Of a DNA stretch of 64,000 nucleotides, positions 15,886 to 24,200 are shown piece after piece. Positions within the stretch are counted from its first letter, which is position 1. Each line of letters opens with the position of its first letter. The stretch is from contig ONCH01000006.1 of assembly GCA_900316265.1 (NCBI GenBank), positions 1-64,000 on the forward strand, written 5' to 3'. The stretch comes from an uncultured Prevotellaceae bacterium (lineage in GTDB: Bacteria; Bacteroidota; Bacteroidia; Bacteroidales; Bacteroidaceae). A program made the position numbers and the translations under genes. The notes under the pieces were generated by a model. The model was not told the DNA's origin, did not search any database, and saw nothing but the letters and a program-made list of their open reading frames with translations.

Positions 15886-16104
15886 TTAATATGCAATCTT
15901 GAAGTAGTTGAGTAATATCTTGTACTGGTCCTGAGCCGTCAGGCAAGTATCCATCAGGAACCCGTTGATATGTCCCCACTCTTTCAGGCCACGATAATAG
16001 AACATTTTGAGTTCATCGGTTATAATGAAAGGGGTAATGCCATTTGCCAGGCATTCCTTGAACAGAAGCAAACGGCCAACACGACCATTACCTTCTATCG
16101 GCAA
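15886..16104 (-). pseudogene. C-terminal remnant of a Fic-family gene
   Basis: 72 codons on the minus strand, opening only at a TTG (16104), with an in-frame stop (TGA) about 10 codons upstream. The peptide starts LPIEGNGRVGRLLLFKECL, the second half of the Fic motif HPFxxGNGRxGR. It continues with GITPFIITDELKMFYYRGLKEW and DTCLTAQDQYKILLNYF, the usual end of one Fic subfamily. The catalytic His, the inhibitory motif and about two thirds of the fold are missing, so it cannot be active. Unusually for a remnant, a complete promoter sits directly upstream. Confidence 0.8.
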
Positions 16105-16126
16105 GTTATTAGTTCGTTTTCAACTG

Positions 16127-16157
16127 CAAATATACTACTTTTTGCCGATAGCGGCAA
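16127..16157 (-). promoter_or_regulatory. Promoter in front of the Fic remnant, overlapped by a palindrome
   Basis: Minus strand TTG at 16157-16155 and TATATTTG at 16134-16127, spacing exactly 20. The -33 element is inside the inverted repeat TTGCCGATAGCGGCAA (16142-16157), an arrangement typical of a repressor operator. Confidence 0.65.
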
Positions 16158-16265
16158 GTTTTTACCTGTTTTTTTGCTAATATCTCTAGAAATGAGACCT
16201 TGTACTCAGAGCAAGTGTCACACCTAATACACACAAATACAAGACGTTAGACGTGACAAAAACTA

Positions 16266-16307
16266 AAGTGAGCCCAGAAAGTCGTATCCTACTTTCTGGG
16301 CTCACTT
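16266..16307 (-). terminator. Rho-independent terminator of gyrB
   Basis: A 17-bp perfect stem (16266-16282 with 16291-16307, core GTGAGCCCAGAAAGT) with an 8-nt loop, followed on the minus strand by TAGTTTTTGTC. Confidence 0.92.
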
Positions 16308-16323
16308 CAATTCTCTTTGAGAA

Positions 16324-18297
16324 CTATGCGTCGATGTTGGCGTACGTGGCGTTCTTCTCAATGAACTGACGGCGAGGTTCTACGTCGTCACCCATCAGCA
16401 TAGAGAAGATCTCATCAGCCTCAGCGGCATTCTCAATAGTTACCTGCTTCAGCAAGCGGTTCTCAGGATTCATGGTGGTCTCCCAAAGCTGTTCTGGGTT
16501 CATCTCACCAAGACCTTTGTAGCGCTGTGTGTGGAGTGCTGTAGCGTTCTCGTCGCCAGCGACGTACTTGTCGATGAAGGCCTGACGCTGCTGCTCGGTA
16601 TAGCAGTACTCAGAGAACTTCTTGAAGGTACACTTATAAAGCGGTGGGGTAGCGATGTAGAGGTGGCCACCCTGAATGACCTGTGGCATGAAGCGATAGA
16701 AGAGCGTCATGATGAGCGTGTCGATGTGAGAACCATCGACGTCGGCATCGGTCATGATGATAATCTTGTCGTAACGCAGCTTGTCGATATTGGCCTCGCG
16801 ATCGCCCTCGCCATCAACGCCGAAGCGTACACCGATGGACTGGATGATGTTCATGACAGACTCAGCCTCGAAGACGCGGTGCCACTGAACCTTCTCGACG
16901 TTCAGAATCTTACCACGCAAGGGCAGGATAGCCTGGAAGTGACGGTCACGACCCTGCTTGGCAGAGCCACCAGCGGAGTCACCCTCGACGAGGAATATCT
17001 CACAAACCTTAGGGTCTTTCTCTGAGCAGTCAGCCAGTTTACCAGGCAGACCACCACCCGTCATCGGGTTCTTGCGCTGAACGCTCTCACGGGCCTTACG
17101 TGCAGCGATACGGGCTGTTGCAGCCAGCACCACCTTCTCGCAAATCTGCTTAGCCTCCTTGGGGTGTTCCTCCAGGTAGTTGCTCAGTGCCTCACCAACA
17201 GCCTGCTGTACGGCACCAGCGACCTCAGAGTTACCCAGCTTGGTCTTGGTCTGTCCCTCGAACTGAGGCTCAGCAACCTTGATAGAGATAACGGCTGTCA
17301 GACCCTCACGGAAGTCGTCACCAGCCAACTCAATCTTGGCCTTCTCAATCTGCTTCGAGATATTGGGATCCTCATCAGCATACTTCTTCAGCGTACGGGT
17401 CAGTGCCATACGGAAGCCCTGCAGGTGGGTACCACCCTCGATGGTGTTGATATTGTTGACGTACGAATGGATGTTCTCAGAATAGTCGGTATTGTACATC
17501 ACGGCGACCTCGATGGGTACACCCTGCTTCTCCGTCTTCAGATAGATGACGTCGTCGAAGAGGTGGGTGCGGTGACGGTCCACGTAGCGCACAAACTCCT
17601 TCAGACCTTCCTTAGCGTGGAACACCTCTTCCTTCAGGTTACCCTCCTCATCAGGGCGCATATCCTTCAGCGTAATGGTGATACCGGCATTCAGATAAGC
17701 AAGCTCACGCATACGCTTGGCGATGATGTCGTACTTATACTCAGTAGTAGTGAAGATGCTGCCGTCAGGCCAGAACTGCTGGCGTGTACCCGTCATATCG
17801 GTATCGCCCACAATCTTCACGTCGTAAAGAGGCTTACCCTTCTCGTACTCCTGCTGGTAGATGTGTCCGTTGCGGAACACCTGCGACATCATGTGGGTAG
17901 AAAGTGCGTTCACACAGCTCACACCCACACCATGCAAACCACCAGACACCTTGTAGGAACCCTTGTCGAACTTACCACCAGCGTGCAGCACAGTCATAAC
18001 GACCTCGAGGGCCGACTTGTGCATCTTCTCGTGTTCATCGACAGGAATACCACGTCCGTTGTCCTGTACGGTAATTGAACCGTCTTCATTGATGGTTACC
18101 TCGATGTGCGTGCAGTAGCCTGCCATGGCTTCGTCGATAGAGTTATCGACTGTTTCGTTAACGAGGTGGTGGAGACCCTTCTCACTGATGTCTCCGATAT
18201 ACATGGCTGGGCGCTTGCGCACAGCCTCCAGTCCCTCAAGTACCTGAATATTACTTGCGGAATAATTTTGCTCTTGATTCAGTTGTTCTTCTGTCAT
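16324..18297 (-). CDS. gyrB: DNA gyrase subunit B
   Basis: 657 residues from the ATG at 18297 (MTEEQLNQEQNYSASNIQVL). An in-frame ATG at 18324 overlaps the -7 box and is rejected. ATPase subunit of the type II topoisomerase that introduces negative supercoils, working with GyrA (not in the window). Seen: the GHKL ATPase start VRKRPAMYIGD, Mg/ATP-site ETVDNSIDEA, HAGGKFDKGSYKVSGGLHGVG, TOPRIM motif EGDSAGGSAKQGRDR, PLRGKILNVEK, DADVDGSHI and the C-terminal QRYKGLGEMNPEQLW. Length fits the shorter GyrB form without the enterobacterial insert. Confidence 0.98.
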   Translation of the reverse strand: MTEEQLNQEQNYSASNIQVLEGLEAVRKRPAMYIGDISEKGLHHLVNETVDNSIDEAMAGYCTHIEVTINEDGSITVQDNGRGIPVDEHEKMHKSALEVVMTVLHAGGKFDKGSYKVSGGLHGVGVSCVNALSTHMMSQVFRNGHIYQQEYEKGKPLYDVKIVGDTDMTGTRQQFWPDGSIFTTTEYKYDIIAKRMRELAYLNAGITITLKDMRPDEEGNLKEEVFHAKEGLKEFVRYVDRHRTHLFDDVIYLKTEKQGVPIEVAVMYNTDYSENIHSYVNNINTIEGGTHLQGFRMALTRTLKKYADEDPNISKQIEKAKIELAGDDFREGLTAVISIKVAEPQFEGQTKTKLGNSEVAGAVQQAVGEALSNYLEEHPKEAKQICEKVVLAATARIAARKARESVQRKNPMTGGGLPGKLADCSEKDPKVCEIFLVEGDSAGGSAKQGRDRHFQAILPLRGKILNVEKVQWHRVFEAESVMNIIQSIGVRFGVDGEGDREANIDKLRYDKIIIMTDADVDGSHIDTLIMTLFYRFMPQVIQGGHLYIATPPLYKCTFKKFSEYCYTEQQRQAFIDKYVAGDENATALHTQRYKGLGEMNPEQLWETTMNPENRLLKQVTIENAAEADEIFSMLMGDDVEPRRQFIEKNATYANIDA

Positions 18298-18321
18298 TGT
18301 TACTATTTTGCAATTTGGATG

Positions 18322-18329
18322 CAAAGATA
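18322..18329 (-). promoter_or_regulatory. -7 box for gyrB
   Basis: TATCTTTG on the minus strand (18329-18322), about 25 nt before the start codon; no TTG at the expected -33 place. Confidence 0.55.
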
Positions 18330-18398
18330 CACAAAATTCATGAGATAAACGAATGTTTATCTGCTAAAAAACTACAAAAAGCGTCAGTTCATAGCAAC

Positions 18399-18434
18399 AA
18401 AAAAGCCACAAACTCGTAAGTTTGCGACTTTTTA
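18399..18434 (-). terminator. Terminator of rpsT
   Basis: AAAAAGCCACAAACT (18400-18414) pairs with AGTTTGCGACTTTTT (18419-18433) with one mismatch around a 4-nt loop; on the minus strand the stem ends in a T-run. Lies 24 nt after the rpsT stop codon. Confidence 0.85.
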
Positions 18435-18457
18435 TGCTTTTCAGTCTTGTCAGATGC

Positions 18458-18709
18458 TTACAGCTGGCTGATGTGATTGCACAGACTTGACTTGATGTTG
18501 GCAGCCTTGTTCTTGTGGATGATGTTGTTCTTAGCCAACTTATCCAGCATCTTCTGTACGGTGGGGTACAGCTTTGTAGCCTCGTCCTTATCGGTCATAG
18601 CGCGGAGCTTACGAACAGCGTTGCGCATGGTCTTGGCGTAATAGTGGTTGTGTTCTGCCTTTTTCTTGTCCTGACGAATTCTCTTCAGGCTTGACTTGTG
18701 ATTTGCCAT
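18458..18709 (-). CDS. rpsT: 30S ribosomal protein S20
   Basis: 83 residues, normal length, starting [21 protein letters not shown] and ending with the helical [19 protein letters not shown]20 binds 16S rRNA early in small-subunit assembly. Highly basic and all-helical, as expected. Lies between the tRNA-Glu locus upstream and gyrB downstream on the same strand, with its own terminator. Confidence 0.97.
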   Translation of the reverse strand: MANHKSSLKRIRQDKKKAEHNHYYAKTMRNAVRKLRAMTDKDEATKLYPTVQKMLDKLAKNNIIHKNKAANIKSSLCNHISQL

Positions 18710-18852
18710 TTTGTTTTTTGTTGTTTAATGTGTTAATAAAGCTTGTGGGTCTTGCGTCTCTAACGGACTGCCCTGGGCGGACTCCTTTCGAAGCCCTCTG
18801 ACACCGTGTCCCCATTGCTGGTAGCACTTGGCTGTGCAGATGCCAGATTTAG
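18710..18852 (-). other. GC-rich structured leader between tRNA-Glu and rpsT
   Basis: About 140 nt. On the minus strand it contains GACACGGTGTC, GCCCAGGGC and a wider pairing of GGAGTCCGCC with GGCAGTCC-type segments, which suggests folded RNA. No promoter box was found inside it, so rpsT may be read through from the tRNA promoter. A leader for S20 autoregulation is possible but not shown. Confidence 0.4.
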
Positions 18853-18924
18853 TAGTCCCTAGGAGAGTCGAACTCCTCTTTAGAGAATGAAAATCTCTCG
18901 TCCTAACCGATAGACGTAAGTGCG
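18853..18924 (-). tRNA. tRNA-Glu (anticodon UUC) with a mismatched acceptor stem
   Basis: The minus strand folds as a tRNA: D arm GTCTATCGGTTAGGAC, anticodon stem AGAGA/TCTCT around the loop TTTTCAT (anticodon TTC at 18891-18889), T arm AGGAG-TTCGACT-CTCCT, then 3' acceptor AGGGACT and discriminator A, no encoded CCA. The 5' acceptor should read AGTCCCT but is CGCACTT, leaving only three or four pairs, and the nearly invariant T8 is A. All other arms are intact, and a full promoter sits 13 nt upstream. It is either a defective or chimeric tRNA gene or an assembly collapse of two tRNA loci. Confidence 0.75.
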
Positions 18925-18936
18925 TAAAAGCGGCTG

Positions 18937-18967
18937 CAAAGGTACTACTTTTTTCCTTAATAGACAA
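18937..18967 (-). promoter_or_regulatory. Promoter of tRNA-Glu and probably rpsT
   Basis: Minus strand TTG at 18967-18965 and TACCTTTG at 18944-18937, spacing 20; the expected transcript start falls just before the tRNA 5' end. Confidence 0.85.
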
Positions 18968-19020
18968 ATTTTCTTAAAGAAAAATGCAATAATTGCGTAT
19001 TTTTGTGTAATTTTGGGGCG

Positions 19021-19749
19021 ATGTTAGTGAAAACAAAGGCCATAGTGCTCCATTCTTTCAAGTATGGAGAGTCCAGAATGATTGTGGATATGTTTACCGA
19101 AGAAGCAGGTAGACTGTCTTTTATCATCTCCATACCCAAGACCTCCAAAGGGCGCATCAAAAAGCAATATTTCCAGCCTATGACGCTCCTGGAGGTGGAG
19201 TGTGACGTGCGCCAGAACGTACAGCTACAGAAGCTGAAGGACGCCCATCTGCTGACAGCCTACACCTCCATACCTTTCTCGCCTGAGAAACTGGCGCTGT
19301 CGCTCTTCATCGCTGAGTTCCTCTACCACGCCCTACGTTCTGAACAGCAGGACAAACTGCTCTTCGCCTACGTCTGCGACTCCATGCAGTGGCTCGACAC
19401 CGTGGAGGTTGGTTTCGCCAACTTCCATCTCACCTTCTTGATGCGCATGAGTCGCTTCCTGGGTTTCTATCCTAATCTCGACGACTACGTGGATGGTTGC
19501 GTGTTCGACTTGCGAACTGCTACTTTCTCACTACAAGTTCCTACCCATCGCGATTTCCTTGACAGCCATGACTCGCAACTCATTCACACGCTGATGCGCA
19601 TGGATTTCCCCACAATGCACCTGTTCCAGTTGTCACACCACGATCGCAACCGCATCACGGAGGTGCTGCTCCACTACTATCGCCTACACATTCCCCAATT
19701 CCCAGAACTCAAGAGCCTCGGTGTCCTTCAGGAGTTGTGGGCAGAATGA
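19021..19749 (+). CDS. recO: DNA repair protein RecO
   Basis: 242 residues from the ATG at 19021 (MLVKTKAIVLHSFKYGESRM); the frame extends 18 nt upstream, but those residues are atypical. RecO loads RecA onto SSB-coated DNA together with RecR in the RecF pathway. N-terminal OB fold (to about residue 80) with SFIISIPKTSKGR, then the helical C-terminal part with FLMRMSRFLGFYPNL. The zinc-finger cysteines of some RecO proteins are absent. Divergent from the tRNA-rpsT-gyrB unit and convergent with the secreted-protein pair. Confidence 0.95.
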   Translation: MLVKTKAIVLHSFKYGESRMIVDMFTEEAGRLSFIISIPKTSKGRIKKQYFQPMTLLEVECDVRQNVQLQKLKDAHLLTAYTSIPFSPEKLALSLFIAEFLYHALRSEQQDKLLFAYVCDSMQWLDTVEVGFANFHLTFLMRMSRFLGFYPNLDDYVDGCVFDLRTATFSLQVPTHRDFLDSHDSQLIHTLMRMDFPTMHLFQLSHHDRNRITEVLLHYYRLHIPQFPELKSLGVLQELWAE

Positions 19750-19786
19750 AAACAGGACCTGCAAAGCGCAAGTCCCGTTTCTTTTT
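19750..19786. terminator. Bidirectional terminator between recO and the pseudogene
   Basis: AACAGGACCTGC, loop AAAGC, GCAAGTCCCGTT forms a stem with one or two mismatches. CTTTTT follows on the plus strand and a short T-run on the minus strand. Confidence 0.8.
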
Positions 19787-19789
19787 GTG

Positions 19790-20682
19790 TTACCACCAAC
19801 CGCCTCCTGACGAGTAGTTGCTGAGCGTTACGTCCGAACCTCCACTGACGGTGCCCCCGATGTTGGCCATACCACCAAAGTATTCTGTGCCGTCAGCCAC
19901 TGTGACACCCGACTTAACGGTTGGCGTTGACGAGGTATAGACAATGAGTTTCTGGCTGCCACCGCCAGGGCCGCCACCAGGACCACCATCGCCAGGCCAT
20001 CCTCCAGGACCGCCACCACTGTTGCCAGACGATGCTGGGGTCTTGAAGGCCGCTACCAGCGTGCCGCCATTATACAACGCGTGCCAAGTGTTGGCTGTCC
20101 ACGACGATGCCGACTTACACGTGCCACCACTGATGCTGGCACCATTCTCCAAATCACCCACGGCAATGATGGTACCACCCGTGATATAGAGTTTCTTGCC
20201 TTCCTCCGTATTCGCGTCGATAGACTTCTCTGGTGCTGTAGTACCGATAGCATAGACCAGTCCACCCTTTATATAGCAGTTGCCATTGGCGTCGATGCCA
20301 TCGTTGCCAGACGACTTAGAGAAGACATATCCGCCACTGATGGTCAGGTCGCCAGAGCAATGCTGACGTGCGCACCGCTGACCACTGGCGTCAGGTATTG
20401 AGCCACATTGCCTGCAACAGTCACCTTCGCCGACGTGCCGCTATAGGCTACCGTCACTTGATTGTCTGCGACTTCGCTTTTGTCCACTACCATACTTGTA
20501 ATATCGCTGATGGCGAACTCCTTGCCCATAATGGTCAGCGTCGTTCCATTGCTGTAGGTCATATCCCCCGTCTGTGCAGCAGGGAACTGGTACGTCACGT
20601 CACCCACCTGTACATTCAGCGTCTGAGCCCCAGCGACTATCGTCAACAACAGGGCTATTATCATCATGCCAACCTTCTTCAT
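19790..20682 (-). pseudogene. Secreted carbohydrate-binding-domain-type protein, frameshifted and internally deleted
   Basis: The start at 20682 gives a signal peptide (MKKVGMMIIALLLTIVAGAQ), a short domain with VQVGDVTYQFPAAQTGDMTY and DITSMVVDKSEV, then GNVAQYLTPVVSGAHVSIA, and a stop near 20344. In another frame the text resumes at once with DLTISGGYVFSKSSGNDGID, TGGTIIAVGDLENGASISGG and ends near SGGGWW at 19790. In the family as I remember it, several hundred residues with ISGTGDDGI-type repeats separate these two parts. So the gene seems to have lost its centre and its frame at about 20345. The Gly-rich GPGGWPGDGG stretch is typical of the family. Starts in an ATGA overlap with the gene before it. 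Confidence 0.8.
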
Positions 20683-21074
20683 TTCACAGCCACTTTAAAC
20701 GTTCCACTTCCACCCTTCATCACATAGATGCCACGTTGTAGCGACTGCTTGGCTGCGCTGACATTCTCATAACTGCCCAACGACACGCCATTCAGCGAAT
20801 ACACCTCCACAGCGCCGTCCTCTGTCGCACGCAGATCCTCAATGCCGCTAGTAGCATCGGGCGTCAAGGCAAAGAACATCCTGCTCAGGCTCGCCAGACT
20901 GAACGTCTTTCCACCAGCCATCAGGTTACCATCCACAATCTGGATAGTCAGCGACTCCACCTCTACAGGCATCCTGCCACCATCTGTCGTCTCAAAAATC
21001 AAGTACGGATACTCGTCAGCCTGTGCGCTGAGCGTACCCGCCAGTAGTGCTAATACCAATAGTTTCTTTCTCAT
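20679..21074 (-). CDS. Small secreted protein with type IX-like C-terminal domain
   Basis: 131 residues. Signal peptide MRKKLLVLALLAGTLSAQA, a DUF-like beta segment (YPYLIFETTDGGRMPVEVESL and AGGKTFSLASLSRMFF), a linker, then VEVYSLNGVSLGSYENV and QRGIYVMKGGSGTFKVAVK. The last 45 residues have the usual pattern of Bacteroidetes type IX secretion C-terminal domains (VxIYxxxG ... GxYxxxxxxxxKxxV). Its stop codon overlaps the start of the downstream pseudogene, a common two-gene arrangement in these genomes. Confidence 0.65.
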   Translation of the reverse strand: MRKKLLVLALLAGTLSAQADEYPYLIFETTDGGRMPVEVESLTIQIVDGNLMAGGKTFSLASLSRMFFALTPDATSGIEDLRATEDGAVEVYSLNGVSLGSYENVSAAKQSLQRGIYVMKGGSGTFKVAVK

Positions 21075-21103
21075 TGTAGTTTATTATATGTAGAAATCTG
21101 CCA

Positions 21104-21134
21104 CAAAGGTATTAACATAGAGGGACATTCCCAA
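21104..21134 (-). promoter_or_regulatory. Promoter of the 21074-19790 pair
   Basis: Minus strand TTG at 21134-21132 and TACCTTTG at 21111-21104, spacing 20. This separates the pair transcriptionally from the large operon that ends at 21234. Confidence 0.85.
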
Positions 21135-21233
21135 CTATTTTCAACGAACTCCCGCATTTCTTCAACGAACCAAACGTGGGGCTGTTGTCCGGCGTTACGC
21201 TTGCTTCAATTCTTATTAAATCTGACGAAGCGA

Positions 21234-24200
21234 CTAATTATTTTTCTTTCCGATGTTCACATTCGTATTACCCGTAACTTCCGCATTGTTACCGCCACCA
21301 TAGACATTGCCACGGATGTCCACGCCGAGGACTTCCTTCTTTTCGTAGTAGGTGACATGTTCCTCGGCAGTGCCTGAAGCTGCAGTATAGACATACGGGC
21401 TGGCATCAGTACCTGCTCCGCTGCGCGTGTATAAGCCAGTCAAAGCATCACCCACACTAACCTGCTTCACCACAAAGACCTCTTCTTGTGTAGCAATGTT
21501 GACCGTCGTGTTACCAATGACTTTTGCTGCGTTACCGCCACCGAAGATCTCGTTGATAGCGCCCATCTTTCCCTTGGCATGCGACGGGATGGCGTATTCG
21601 TTGGGCGTTTTCTCATTATCACCGACAACAGACTCATCATTATTATACCATTTGCCATAGACCTCGTTGATGTTCACTGTCGGATTACCCACCATCGTGG
21701 CACCGTCACCATAGCCACCGCCGAAGACCTTGCCGATGCTGGTGAACGACTTCACGTTGACCTGTGGGTCTTCGTAGATCTTCGTGCCCGATTCTTTCGG
21801 TGTACCGTCAGCATTATAGCCATTTACCGAGTAGCCAGCCTGGTTGCCACCGCCATACAGCTCACCAATCTTGATAGGCTTACAACCCACCTCCTCGACA
21901 TTCACTGTGATAGAACCATTGATGGTACCGCTGAGATTGTTACCGCCAAACACACGGTCGAAGGTACCGTTGGTGATGTTCAGCGTCACATTGCCCTGGA
22001 TGGCAGCAGCCTCGGCACCGCCATAGACAGCGTTCAGACCAGGTATACAAGCCATCAGCAGCTTGGCTTCGGCATCCATCGGTGCACTCTTACCACCGCC
22101 GTAGGCCTCGTCTACGCAGAAGTCACATTCTCCGCCCTCGTCCAGCAAGGTGACAGCCGTCTTGCGCACATTACCCTTGGTGTTAGAACCGCCAAAGACG
22201 CGGTGAATGGTACCACCAAAGACATTGAGGGACGCCTGGCCGGTGCCATAGGTGATGGCACTGTTTCCTGCGGTACGCTCCTCTTTCGTGTCATAAGCAG
22301 GGTCGTCCTTGGCAATCCAATTGTCTTCCCCGTCTTGCTCGTAAACGGTATAGTTCTTATAACCAACGTTAGCACCAGGGTTAGGTCTGCCGTCGGGCAA
22401 CTTGTCAAAACCGTTACCGCCGCCGAAGAGCTCCAGGACCTCGTAGGTGCCATTGACGGTCACATTGGTGGCTGGCGTAGAAGCAGCGTTACCACCACCA
22501 TAGACCTGACGGATACTTGTGCGTTCACAACCATCGATGATGACCTCGGTAGACTTCGTGGTGTTCTTGCCGCCTTCAGGCTCATAAGCAGCCAGGTTGC
22601 CACCGCCATAGACTGCTTCGACGTCAAACGTCTTAGTGCCCTTAGTGGGTTTGGTGCTGATGTTGTCCTTGTCAGGAGATTGTGTGGCATAGACGTGTAC
22701 GGTGACGGTGCCCTTTGGCGAACCGTTCATATCGTTACAACCGAATACCTGGTTGACGATAGCACCCTTTGTTGAAGGAGTCTTATTAAGATGCACTTCC
22801 ACATCACCTTGTGTGGTTCCTGCCGCACTGATACCTTCAATGTTATCTGTGCTGCCCTTACCACCTCCGAACACACTGCCGAAGTTGTAATACTGGGTAG
22901 CATCTCCCGGATTAACAATCTTCGTGCCTACAGTACCACCGTTGATATTCACCGTTGCGCTTTGAGCAACAATACCGATTTCGCCACCGCCATAGACACT
23001 ACTCTTCACTGTACCACCTGTCATGTTCAGAACAGTCTGCTTACACTGACCAAGTTTTTGCCATGATGACAGCACCGTCTTACCATCCAGTGCATAGAGT
23101 CGGCCCATACCGCCTGTGAACACATTACCACCCTTGGCGTATTGCAGATGGTTCTGATAGTCGAAGGTGGTGTTAGGTATCGCTGCCTTCTGTTCAGCAG
23201 TAGGATTATAGATGTATTCTTTATCGTTACCAATGGTACCGCCGCTGATATTGATGGTGATATGTCCATGCTTGTCATCTCCAACGTCTGGAATCTGCTC
23301 GCCGTAATTGGCATCTGTTGTTTCTACAAGATATGTACCCACGGAAGCCAGACGTCCGCCGCCATAGATCGAACCAATTATGTTGCCACCTGAGATATTC
23401 ATAGTTACATTTCCACCGACATTACCAGCCGTGAGGGTGTTGCCGGAGAAGCCGCGACCACCACCGAAGACGTTACCGTCCACATATGAGGTACCATAGG
23501 TTCCGATGACGGCACCCGGCTTGATATCCACCTTGATATCGCCAGTGACGTGACCATCCTCCGAACCACCGAAGACAGAACCGTAAATGATACCACCCGA
23601 TATCTCTACCTCTACACTACCCGTATTGGTGTAGTTATAGAAGCGAGAGCGCTCGTCACCCTTACCTGCGCCAAAGAGATAGCAGGTCAATGGGTGCTTG
23701 ACAATCTGTTCCAGAGTGCGCGGCACGCCAATCGTACCTCCAGTCATCTTCACCTTACTTGTACCCTTGACGTCGGTAATCTCGTTGCCGCCATAGACGT
23801 TTGTCAGGATATGACCGCCGGAGATACGTACTTCAGCATCACCTTCCACCAAACCTGCTGAAGGACACCAGTCGTAGCCTGTACCGTCTTTCTTCTCGTA
23901 GGGCATATAGCCGGAGCCGCCACCGAACACACAACCAATCCACGTCTTACCGTCTGACGGATTTGAAGTGCTGGCCGGAGCAAATTCCGGATGAGCAGCA
24001 AAATAGTCAGGATACTTCTCGCAATACGGGTCGTATGGCAGGTAAACCCAATTGGGGTTCTCGGTCGTGCCGATATTCCTTCCGTATGGGTAGTGCGAAC
24101 ATTCAGTCAAAGCATTTGCACTGGTGATAGTGGTTGTGAGAGGATTGACGAATTGGTTGTCAGCATAGCGTATGGGCCTGTTGCTACCATCAACCTTTCC

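Noticed and set aside
21486..22775. Long plus-strand open frame opposite giant-2 (429 codons); similar ones at 24345-25283, 17164-18078 and 23550-25808
   Set aside because: They are antisense shadows. The repeated GGG/Thr/Val codon pattern of the giants and the codon bias of gyrB suppress stops on the other strand. The products have no signal, domain or promoter.
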